A stretch of 6,471 bases of DNA from Treponema sp. UBA1226 (GTDB lineage: Bacteria; Spirochaetota; Spirochaetia; Treponematales; Treponemataceae), in contig DBWY01000012.1 of the NCBI GenBank assembly GCA_002309195.1, forward strand, positions 122,663-129,133, written 5' to 3'. The notes beneath the pieces were generated by a model. That model made no database searches and was not told the DNA's origin. It was given only the letters and a program-made list of their open reading frames with translations. The position numbers and the translations under genes are program-made. Positions 1-5,718 of this stretch are shown here, piece after piece. Each line of letters starts with the position of its first letter. Within the stretch, counting starts at the first letter, position 1.

Positions 1-1352
1 TTGATGATTGTTTCACCAGATTCCGGATCCATGTAAGACTGGAATGTAGGGTCTTCTTTAGTAAAGCGGTTGATAGCCTTACCCATCTGAGCTGCAGCCT
101 GTTTGTCTTTTGGTTTAATAGAAAGAGAAATTACAGGGTTTGGAACGTACATAGAAGCCATAGAATAGTTGATTCCGCCGCTTACGAATGTATCACCTGA
201 TGCACAGTCTACACCAAAGAGAGCTACGATATCGCCTGGACCTGCTTCGTTGATATCTTCCATCTGAGCAGAGTTCATACGAACAAGGCGTCCAACCTTA
301 AAGCGTTTCTTTGAACGTGTATTTGTAAGTTCTTCACCTTTCTTGATTTTTCCCTGATATACACGGGTATATGTGAGCTGACCGTACTGACCGTCATCAA
401 GCTTAAATGCGAGGGCAACAGTAGGATCATTTTCGTTTGAAGTAAGTTTTACAGGAGCTTCGTTGTTATCGAGATCCAAAGCTTCGTTTTCTACTTCTGG
501 AGGAGAAGGGAGGTAATCTGCAACTGCGTCGAGCAATGGCTGGATACCTTTGTTTACGTGAGCTGAACCGCAGAATACACCAACGAACTGTTCTGCAAGA
601 GTACCCTTACGAACAGCAGCCTTGATTTTTTCTTCAGGAATGTTTTCAAAACCATTTTCCATGATGAGTTCCATGAGTTCATCGTCGAACATAGAAACTG
701 CATCGAGAAGTTCTTCACGATATTTTTTAGCATCTTCTACCATGTGTGCAGGAATTTCTGCATAGCGGAGGTTTTCACCGTTTGCTCCGTCAAAGTAGAT
801 AGCTTTCATTGTTACGAGGTCTACAACACCTTCGAGTTTGTCTTCAAGACCGATAGGAAGTTCCATCATGTGTGAGTTAAGACCAAGCTTTTCGCGAACC
901 TGGTTACATACACGGATAGGATTTGCACCCTGGCGGTCACATTTGTTTACGAATGCAACGCGTGGAACGTGATAGCGTTTGAGCTGACGGTCTACTGTGA
1001 TTGACTGTGACTGAACACCAGCTACAGCACAAAGAATCATGATAGCACCATCAAGTACGCGAAGAGAACGTTCAACTTCTACAGTAAAGTCAACGTGTCC
1101 CGGAGTATCGATCAAGTTAATTGTGTAGTCTTTCCACTGAACCTGTGTAGCTGCTGACTGAATTGTGATACCGCGTTCGCGTTCCAATTCCATGTTGTCC
1201 ATTACAGCACCAACACCGTCTTTACCACGAACTTCGTGGATTGCATGAATCTTGTTACAATAAAACAAGATACGTTCTGAAGTAGTTGTCTTTCCTGAGT
1301 CAATGTGGGCACTAATACCGATATTTCTCACTTTTGAAAGATCATAGTCCAT
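1..1352 (-). CDS. fusA: Elongation factor G, spirochaetal EF-G1 type (C-terminus cut off by window edge)
   Basis: Translational GTPase that moves tRNA and mRNA through the ribosome after peptide-bond formation; cytoplasmic. The first 450 codons are visible, against roughly 690 for the family. The GTPase domain shows the P-loop AHIDSGKT (residues 15-22), switch I ending in RERGITI (58-64), DTPGH (82-86) and NKCD (136-139); a GSA motif typical of the G5 loop follows. Domain II includes [13 protein letters not shown] (377-389), and the window ends in domain III at ESGETII. The insert [11 protein letters not shown] (42-52) and the [12 protein letters not shown] stretch are typical of mitochondrial EF-G1 and the spirochaetal EF-G1 clade rather than of E. 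coli-type FusA, so I assign it to the translocation paralogue; spirochaetes usually also carry a second, recycling EF-G. The ATG at 1352 is preceded by AAGAGG at 8 nt, and no neighbouring ribosomal-protein or EF-Tu gene is visible. EF-G identity is very secure; the paralogue assignment is by remembered motifs, not alignment. Confidence 0.97.
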   Translation of the reverse strand, partial: MDYDLSKVRNIGISAHIDSGKTTTSERILFYCNKIHAIHEVRGKDGVGAVMDNMELERERGITIQSAATQVQWKDYTINLIDTPGHVDFTVEVERSLRVLDGAIMILCAVAGVQSQSITVDRQLKRYHVPRVAFVNKCDRQGANPIRVCNQVREKLGLNSHMMELPIGLEDKLEGVVDLVTMKAIYFDGANGENLRYAEIPAHMVEDAKKYREELLDAVSMFDDELMELIMENGFENIPEEKIKAAVRKGTLAEQFVGVFCGSAHVNKGIQPLLDAVADYLPSPPEVENEALDLDNNEAPVKLTSNENDPTVALAFKLDDGQYGQLTYTRVYQGKIKKGEELTNTRSKKRFKVGRLVRMNSAQMEDINEAGPGDIVALFGVDCASGDTFVSGGINYSMASMYVPNPVISLSIKPKDKQAAAQMGKAINRFTKEDPTFQSYMDPESGETII

Positions 1353-1360
1353 ATTGTTTA

Positions 1361-1366
1361 CCTCTT
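1361..1366 (-). promoter_or_regulatory. Ribosome binding site of fusA
   Basis: On the minus strand this reads AAGAGG, 8 nt before the ATG at 1352. It supports that start codon, which also places the conserved [10 protein letters not shown] segment right at the N-terminus, as in other EF-Gs. Confidence 0.75.
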
Positions 1367-1415
1367 ACAAAAAAATAAATTCCTAAAAAATTTGCATCTA
1401 ATGATAGATTTTAGA

Positions 1416-1444
1416 ATAATACAGAAAATTCTGCATTTATTCAA
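1416..1444 (-). promoter_or_regulatory. Predicted sigma-70 promoter of fusA
   Basis: On the minus strand a TTGAAT -35 box (1439-1444) is followed by exactly 17 nt and a TATTAT -10 box (1416-1421). This is a close match to the housekeeping consensus, with four of six and five of six positions. Transcription would begin near 1409 and give a leader of about 57 nt. The -35 box overlaps the last codons and stop codon of the upstream gene, so fusA may be read both from its own promoter and by read-through. No terminator is visible between the two genes. The call is by sequence only. Confidence 0.55.
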
Positions 1445-2747
1445 CCTCTAATACCGTTGATACCGTTAATTTAGCAAGAAATTTGACCTTTTTTGCCATA
1501 ATTTCACCAGAGGCAGACATATTCGCTTTTGTTCTGACACGGCTGTCTTTAAATTCTGAACAGACCGAAACCGAGCCGTAAGTTATGGGAAAATCGTGCG
1601 GGTAAACGTAAATGAGGGCTGTTTCTGTGACAGTACTTTTTTTTGGGTCTTCGTTCTGTGTAAAGACAGTATTTGAGCTAAAACCCAGCTTTAGTTTTTT
1701 AAAGTCGTGCGTATATTTTACTGTGGCGCCGTGCTTTACATCATCTTCTGTGATATTCTGCATTTTATATAGAAGATAAATTGAATTTTTGCCAAATCCC
1801 ATTCTGGCTGCGGCTCCGGCCGAGATTTTTTCTGAAAGTTCAGGGTTATAGCCTTCGCTTAAAATTGAACAGTCGTAAAAGCCTGCAAGTCCTGCCTCAA
1901 ACGAAAAGCCTTTTTCGTAAAATCTTAGCTTTGGGTTAACATTTATTTCGAGGACGTGTTTTTCGCTTTTTGACGAGGGTGTTAAAAATGCTTCTTTTCG
2001 TGCAAGAAAGAGGTTGTCCGAGGCAAATGCGCTGGATGAAAGCGAAAAAGGGCCGTAATGAATGTCTGCTTCGAGGGTAGAGAAGAAGCGTATGGTGTTA
2101 AAAGGGTTTTCGACAGCTCCGATTCCTATTTTAGTGTTTACAAGCGGAATTTTAACAAGAAACTCGCCGTAAAATGCGTTTGCCCTGAATCCTGTAAAAA
2201 ACGGCGAAGAAAGCTTCCACGAATTCTGCACTTTGGGTTCTAAGAAAAAAGACATCCATGTAAGTGCCGCACTTAGTTTTATGTAATCACAGTCTTCAAA
2301 ATCCCGGCTTAAAGTAACGCTAAGGGCTTCGTTTTCGTCTGCAATAAACTCCAGTACAGAAACTGCATCTTTATAACATATTGCAGTACATAAAGTTTTT
2401 GAGGCACTCGATTTTGACGGAAGACTTACTGCCGTTTCGTCGTAAAAGATGCAGTTAGTTGATAAGGGGTTTATTGCAGACGAATATGACGGGCTTTTAA
2501 GACGGCTTATGGCCTTGGAAAAATTTAAGTTTCCCACGTAAAACCTTAGAGGGAAGCCCGTGCCGAGCTTTGAAGCATCAAATTTAAAGCCTGCATAATC
2601 ATCTGATTTTCTTACATAGCGAAAATCGAAGTGATCCAGCTTGAGATATGCGCCATAGACTTCCTCGTGCTTAAAGTCAGATGCAAAAAGGGGTTTTGTT
2701 AAATTCAGCATGGCGTAAAAAAGTGCGAAAATTTTGATTTTGTTCAT
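1437..2747 (-). CDS. Exported protein of unknown function, probable outer-membrane beta-barrel
   Basis: I do not recognise a named family. The 436-residue product starts with a short basic N-terminus (MNKIK) and a hydrophobic stretch ending at LFA-SDF, consistent with a signal peptide cleaved after about residue 22. The rest has no long hydrophobic helix. Its later half is rich in alternating, aromatic-bearing strand-like segments with polar turns (roughly residues 195-240, 265-330, 340-435), as expected for an outer-membrane barrel or a periplasmic beta protein. Six cysteines are present (99, 120, 124, 153, 293, 396), many for a barrel. It does not end in the aromatic residue common in classical outer-membrane proteins; the last residues are VLEVE. 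ATG 2747 is the only usable start because an in-frame TAA lies a short way upstream, yet no Shine-Dalgarno sequence precedes it. It lies 84 bp upstream of fusA on the same strand and is divergent from the SPOR gene. Coding status is secure from its length and signal peptide; the barrel assignment is inference. Confidence 0.82.
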   Translation of the reverse strand: MNKIKIFALFYAMLNLTKPLFASDFKHEEVYGAYLKLDHFDFRYVRKSDDYAGFKFDASKLGTGFPLRFYVGNLNFSKAISRLKSPSYSSAINPLSTNCIFYDETAVSLPSKSSASKTLCTAICYKDAVSVLEFIADENEALSVTLSRDFEDCDYIKLSAALTWMSFFLEPKVQNSWKLSSPFFTGFRANAFYGEFLVKIPLVNTKIGIGAVENPFNTIRFFSTLEADIHYGPFSLSSSAFASDNLFLARKEAFLTPSSKSEKHVLEINVNPKLRFYEKGFSFEAGLAGFYDCSILSEGYNPELSEKISAGAAARMGFGKNSIYLLYKMQNITEDDVKHGATVKYTHDFKKLKLGFSSNTVFTQNEDPKKSTVTETALIYVYPHDFPITYGSVSVCSEFKDSRVRTKANMSASGEIMAKKVKFLAKLTVSTVLEVE

Positions 2748-2884
2748 GCATATAGATACTATTTTTTTATGAAAAATTTACATAAAAATAAAAAAAAATT
2801 ATTAAAAAAATTTTTTAAATTCCGATAACTAAATGTGAATAGTATTTGAAATTTTCATCAGATATAAAATATAGAGGTTTATTT
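2748..2884. other. AT-rich divergent intergenic region
   Basis: This 137-bp gap separates two divergently read genes and should hold the promoters of both. Positions 2761-2820 contain only one G and one C, with long A and T runs, including seven A followed by six T at 2804-2816. Such A-tracts commonly bend DNA and can act as UP elements. The composition makes -10-like boxes too frequent to single one out. An 8-bp inverted pair, ATACTATT (2756-2763) and AATAGTAT (2838-2845), lies near the two ends and is described in the findings. Confidence 0.6.
2873..2877 (+). promoter_or_regulatory. Ribosome binding site that fixes the SPOR gene start
   Basis: AGAGG lies 7 nt before the ATG at 2885. An in-frame TTG at 2846 would add 13 residues, but it has no comparable site and would put charged residues ahead of the membrane anchor. 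The ATG is therefore preferred. Confidence 0.8.
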
Positions 2885-3652
2885 ATGGAACAGAAAAAGA
2901 CTTTATGGATTATTTTGGCTTCGGGATGTTTTCTCGCAGTAATTATCCTTACTTCGATGATTTTGTTTAATCCAAAGGCAACAGAGACTCAGCAGGGAGT
3001 TTCGATTAACCCGATAGAAAAACCTGTCGAAAAGCCGGCAGAAGAAACTTCTGCTCCAGAAGTTGCGCTCGTAGATGAAAATGCAATTTCTAATCTTACT
3101 GCAGTTGATGAAACAGCAGAAAAAACTGATGCATCAGAATCAGAAAATAAACCTCAGGAACTTAAGATTGATGCAACTGTTACAATTGACTTAAACCAGA
3201 CTGGTTCTTCAAATATTACTGCAAAGAGCGAAGCTGCTCAGAAAGCAATCGATACAAAAAAGAGCAGCGAAACTGCAGCAACAATTTATACTGCAACTCC
3301 TTCTGGAAAATCAAAAGCAGAAGTTGCAGCAGAAACTAAAGCTGCCGCAATGAATAAAAACAAGGGTACACAGGTAAAACAGACAACTCCTGTTGAACCT
3401 GTAGTTCAGGCAAAGTACTGGGTTCAGGCTGCAAGCTATACAAGTAAAAAGACTGCAGATCTTGCACGCGCTACACTTGACCAGAACAGAATTCCTGCAG
3501 AAGTATTTACATTTAAAGATTCTAAAAACAATCTTTTCTACCGCGTCCGCGTAGGTCCTTATACAACAAAGAGCGAAGCAGAGTACTGGCAGAACAGAAT
3601 CTGCACGATTGATTCGTTTAAGGATTCAAAAAGCTACATCACGGTTAATTAA
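2885..3652 (+). CDS. SPOR-domain membrane protein, peptidoglycan-binding
   Basis: The 255-residue product has the architecture of a bitopic cell-envelope protein. It has a short cytoplasmic N-terminus (MEQKKT) and one transmembrane helix at about residues 7-28. A long low-complexity linker rich in Ala, Glu, Lys, Thr and Ser spans about 29-176, including the EKPVEKPAEE stretch. A C-terminal SPOR domain follows at about 178-255, beginning YWVQAASYTSKKTADLA and containing YRVRVGPYTTKSEAE, the two halves of the SPOR fold. SPOR domains bind glycan strands stripped of stem peptides, which accumulate at division septa, so a role in division or peptidoglycan remodelling is likely. The domain is found in FtsN, DedD, RlpA and DamX; nothing here identifies which, if any, this corresponds to, so I give no symbol. 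It is the only plus-strand gene in the window, appears monocistronic, and ends at a strong terminator shared with clpX. Confidence 0.92.
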   Translation: MEQKKTLWIILASGCFLAVIILTSMILFNPKATETQQGVSINPIEKPVEKPAEETSAPEVALVDENAISNLTAVDETAEKTDASESENKPQELKIDATVTIDLNQTGSSNITAKSEAAQKAIDTKKSSETAATIYTATPSGKSKAEVAAETKAAAMNKNKGTQVKQTTPVEPVVQAKYWVQAASYTSKKTADLARATLDQNRIPAEVFTFKDSKNNLFYRVRVGPYTTKSEAEYWQNRICTIDSFKDSKSYITVN

Positions 3653-3668
3653 TTGAAAGAATAAAAAT

Positions 3669-3703
3669 AAAAAAGCATTCTCTTAACTGAGAATGCTTTT
3701 TTT
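3669..3703. terminator. Bidirectional intrinsic terminator between the SPOR gene and clpX
   Basis: A perfect 8-bp stem, GCATTCTC (3675-3682) with GAGAATGC (3689-3696), encloses a 6-nt TTAACT loop. It is preceded by six A and followed by seven T, which also pair and extend the stem to 14 bp. The T run serves the plus-strand SPOR transcript, and the A run becomes the U tract for the minus-strand clpPX transcript. It lies 16 nt after the SPOR stop codon and 37 nt after the clpX stop codon, as expected for two converging genes. Confidence 0.92.
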
Positions 3704-3722
3704 ATTTCATTACAGTAATATT

Positions 3723-3748
3723 CAGCATGTAAAAAATTTTTTATGCTG
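3723..3748. repeat. Inverted repeat spanning the clpX stop codon
   Basis: CAGCAT (3723-3728) pairs with ATGCTG (3743-3748), and between them AAAAAA (3731-3736) faces TTTTTT (3737-3742), with only a 2-nt GT bulge. The right arm includes the clpX stop codon at 3741-3743. In RNA the A/U core would have to open into a loop, leaving a modest stem. It could be an mRNA 3'-end stabiliser, a weak second terminator or chance in AT-rich DNA; the last is quite possible. Confidence 0.45.
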
Positions 3749-5003
3749 TCTTTTCTATAAGAAGGTCTTTTACTTCAGGGACTTTCGTCTGATTTACGAT
3801 ATCTTTTGTAATCTCAAGTTTTTTCTTTCCCTTGATACTCGGAATTTCAAACATTATGTCCATGAGCATTTTTTCTACGATTGCACGAAGTCCGCGCGCA
3901 CCGGTCTTCTGTTTGATTGCGATGTCTGCAATCTGTGCGATTGCATCATCAGTAAATGAAAGATCAACATCATCCATTGCAAACGAAGCCTGGAACTGTT
4001 TTGTAATTGCATTCTTTGGCTGTGTAAGAATAGAGATGAGGTCGTCGCGCGTTAATTCTTTTAATGCAACAGAAATAGGCATACGGCCGATAAGTTCAGG
4101 AATAAGACCAAACTTTACAAGGTCATCAGAAGTTACCTGATTTAAAAGATTTACTCTTTCGTCGTCAGTCATTGTTCCTGCTTTTGAACCAAATCCCATT
4201 GAGTGTTCGTTGATACGCTGTTCAACAATTTTATCAAGACCGACAAATGCTCCGCCTAAAACAAAGAGGATGTTTGTCGTATCAATTTCTATCATTTCCT
4301 GGTTAGGATGTTTTCTTCCGCCCTGAGGGGGAACGCTTGCCTTTGTTCCTTCGATGATTTTTAAGAGTGCCTGCTGAACGCCTTCGCCTGAAACATCTCT
4401 TGTTATCGAAGTGTTTTCGCTTTTACGTGCAATCTTATCGATTTCGTCGATAAAGATGATTCCCTTTTCTGCTGCCTGAACGTTTCCGTCTGCTGCATTG
4501 ATTAATTTTAAGAGAACATTTTCTACGTCTTCGCCTACATATCCTGCTTCTGTGAGGGTAGTAGCATCTGCAATTGCAAAAGGAACTTTAAGTTTCTGAG
4601 CAAGTGTTTTTGCAAGAAGTGTTTTACCGCTTCCTGTAGGTCCGATTAAAAGAATGTTTGATTTTTCGATGAATACATCGCTCTTTTTAAAATCTTTTAG
4701 AGAAGCCATTCTCTTGTAGTGGTTGTAAACTGCAACAGAAAGTGCTTTTTTTGCATAGTCCTGTCCGATTACATACTGGTCGAGGTAAGCTTTAAATTCT
4801 TTTGGAGAAGGAACTTCTGAAAGTTCAATAGAAAGTTCTTCGCCCGGTTCAGAATCAAAAATATCACGGCAGATGTCTACACATTCATTGCAGATATAAA
4901 CCGGTGTAATTCTTGAACCGATGAGTCTTCTTGTATCGTCTTTTTTATTTCCTGCAGGTCGTCCGCAGAAAGCACAGAATTCCTGGCTGCCTAATTTTCT
5001 CAT
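3741..5003 (-). CDS. clpX: ATP-dependent Clp protease, unfoldase subunit ClpX
   Basis: AAA+ unfoldase that recognises tagged substrates, unfolds them and threads them into ClpP; cytoplasmic. At 420 residues it has the normal family length and every key element. The N-terminal zinc-binding domain has Cys pairs CAFC (C10, C13) and CNEC (C38, C41). Walker A is GPTGSGKT (121-128) and Walker B ends FIDEID (184-189). The pore-1 loop is GYVG (154-157) and the RKH loop is at 230-232. The arginine finger is R307 in IGRMP, and sensor-2 is GAR (R370). The ClpP-docking tripeptide is MGF (269-271), a permitted variant of the IGF/LGF loop. The start ATG overlaps the clpP stop codon as ATGA, and the ribosome site GGAAGG lies in the last clpP codons, so the two are cotranscribed and probably translationally coupled. 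Nothing suggests degeneration. Confidence 0.99.
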   Translation of the reverse strand: MRKLGSQEFCAFCGRPAGNKKDDTRRLIGSRITPVYICNECVDICRDIFDSEPGEELSIELSEVPSPKEFKAYLDQYVIGQDYAKKALSVAVYNHYKRMASLKDFKKSDVFIEKSNILLIGPTGSGKTLLAKTLAQKLKVPFAIADATTLTEAGYVGEDVENVLLKLINAADGNVQAAEKGIIFIDEIDKIARKSENTSITRDVSGEGVQQALLKIIEGTKASVPPQGGRKHPNQEMIEIDTTNILFVLGGAFVGLDKIVEQRINEHSMGFGSKAGTMTDDERVNLLNQVTSDDLVKFGLIPELIGRMPISVALKELTRDDLISILTQPKNAITKQFQASFAMDDVDLSFTDDAIAQIADIAIKQKTGARGLRAIVEKMLMDIMFEIPSIKGKKKLEITKDIVNQTKVPEVKDLLIEKTA

Positions 5004-5599
5004 TTTTTACCTTCCATAATCTGATCTACGATACCGTATTCGAGGGCCTCTTTTGCAGACATGTAAAAATCTCTTTCGATGTCTTTTGCAATTTTTTCTT
5101 CTTTGTTGCCGGTATCTCTGGCAAGGTATTCAATGGAAAGCTTTTTTAATCTCATTATTTCTTTTGCTGCGATTGCAACATCAGTTTCCTGACCTTCTGT
5201 TCCGCCTGATGGCTGGTGAATCAATACACGTGACGAAGGAAGGATAAAGCGTTTTCCTTTTGTTCCGCCGGCAAGAAGAATTGCACCCATGCTTGCAGCC
5301 TGTCCTACACATATTGTCTGAACAGGGCATTTTACGTAATGCATTGTGTCGTAGATTGCAAGCCCTGCAGTTACTACGCCGCCCGGGGAATTGATATAAA
5401 GAGTTATGTCTTTATCAGGATTTTCTGACTCAAGGAACAAAAGCTGTGCGATTATAAGATCTGCATTTTCGTCAGTTATCTGACCGTCAACAAAGATAAT
5501 GCGGTCTTCAAGAAGTCTTGTGTAGATGTCGTATTCGCGTTCACCGTTTCCGCTTCGCTTGATTACATGCGGAATTGTATAAAACATTCTTTCGTTCAT
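5000..5599 (-). CDS. clpP: ATP-dependent Clp protease, proteolytic subunit ClpP
   Basis: Serine peptidase forming the double-heptamer chamber that degrades proteins fed in by ClpX; cytoplasmic. The 199-residue product carries the full catalytic triad: Ser103 in GQAASMGA, His128 in LIHQPSGG and Asp177 in ERDFYMSA. It also has the INSPGG glycine-rich strand that forms the oxyanion hole. The N-terminus [13 protein letters not shown] has no signal or long propeptide. ATG 5599 is chosen because GAGG lies 9 nt upstream. The longer frame from TTG 5614 would place that site inside the coding sequence, and the ATG at 5608 directly abuts the AGG. It is followed by clpX with a 4-nt overlap and preceded by a terminator that closes the trigger factor gene, so clpP-clpX is a two-gene operon with its own promoter. 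Only one clpP is visible, although many spirochaetes have a second elsewhere. Confidence 0.99.
   Translation of the reverse strand: MNERMFYTIPHVIKRSGNGEREYDIYTRLLEDRIIFVDGQITDENADLIIAQLLFLESENPDKDITLYINSPGGVVTAGLAIYDTMHYVKCPVQTICVGQAASMGAILLAGGTKGKRFILPSSRVLIHQPSGGTEGQETDVAIAAKEIMRLKKLSIEYLARDTGNKEEKIAKDIERDFYMSAKEALEYGIVDQIMEGKK
5010..5015 (-). promoter_or_regulatory. Ribosome binding site of clpX, inside the end of clpP
   Basis: The minus strand reads GGAAGG, 6 nt before the clpX ATG. These bases also encode the near-final Glu-Gly residues of ClpP. With the ATGA overlap, this is a typical arrangement for translational coupling that keeps the two subunits in proportion. Confidence 0.8.
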
Positions 5600-5608
5600 A
5601 AAAGCCAT

Positions 5609-5612
5609 CCTC
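5609..5612 (-). promoter_or_regulatory. Ribosome binding site that fixes the clpP start
   Basis: GAGG on the minus strand is 9 nt before ATG 5599. It is too close to ATG 5608 to serve that codon and lies downstream of TTG 5614, so it selects the 199-residue form of ClpP. Confidence 0.7.
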
Positions 5613-5631
5613 AATGAATATCTTAACTATA

Positions 5632-5640
5632 AATATAGCA
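5632..5640 (-). promoter_or_regulatory. Possible extended -10 promoter of clpPX
   Basis: The minus strand reads TGCTATATT, an extended -10 element (TGn followed by TATATT, five of six consensus bases). No good -35 box lies at the right distance, which is usual for extended -10 promoters. Transcription would start near 5625, leaving a leader of about 26 nt. I see no CIRCE inverted repeat or CtsR-like direct repeat, so no heat-shock operator is evident. Confidence 0.4.
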
Positions 5641-5688
5641 AAAAAAACGGAAATCGTCCTTAAATTTGTGCTTTATTCATAAAAATTT

Positions 5689-5713
5689 AAAAACCCGCCG
5701 GATGCGGGTTTTT
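5689..5713 (-). terminator. Intrinsic terminator of the trigger factor gene
   Basis: Read on the minus strand, CCCGC (5704-5708) pairs with GCGGG (5694-5698) around a 5-nt ATCCG loop. Flanking A and T runs extend the stem, and the downstream strand continues as TTTTTAAATTTTT. It begins 5 nt after the tig stop codon. Its position means clpPX is not simply a continuation of the tig transcript. The flanking A run could allow some activity in the other direction too. Confidence 0.88.
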
Positions 5714-5718
5714 AATGA

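Noticed and set aside
1396..1409. ATCTA-ATGA-TAGAT hairpin in the fusA leader as a riboswitch or regulatory element
   Set aside because: The stem is only five A/T-rich base pairs and the leader is too short for a known riboswitch class.
2058..2243. Plus-strand open frame of 61 codons opposite the exported-protein gene
   Set aside because: It has no ribosome site and an arginine- and cysteine-rich composition typical of antisense reading; the opposite strand carries a full-length signal-peptide protein.
2846..2884. Longer SPOR protein starting at an in-frame TTG (2846)
   Set aside because: No ribosome site precedes the TTG, whereas AGAGG is ideally placed for ATG 2885. The extra 13 residues include the ribosome site itself.
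2915..2932. Possible lipoprotein signal at LASGC (residues 11-15) of the SPOR protein
   Set aside because: Hydrophobic sequence continues for more than ten residues after the cysteine, so the segment fits a transmembrane anchor rather than a lipoprotein signal.
3693..4140. Plus-strand open frames opposite the end of clpX
   Set aside because: They are antisense to conserved ClpX sequence; one runs through the terminator and neither resembles a real protein.
4931..5247. Plus-strand open frames opposite the clpX-clpP junction
   Set aside because: Phe-, Leu- and Cys-rich translations come from reading Lys- and Glu-rich coding DNA backwards; the opposite strand is unambiguous ClpX and ClpP.
5600..5614. 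Longer ClpP starting at TTG 5614 or ATG 5608
   Set aside because: The only GAGG lies within or against these starts and is correctly spaced only for ATG 5599, which also gives a normal ClpP N-terminus.
5661..5689. TAAATTT / AAATTTA inverted repeat upstream of clpP as an operator
   Set aside because: It is a 7-bp, pure A/T match in AT-rich DNA lying next to the tig terminator tail, so it is readily explained by composition; it does not match the CIRCE sequence.
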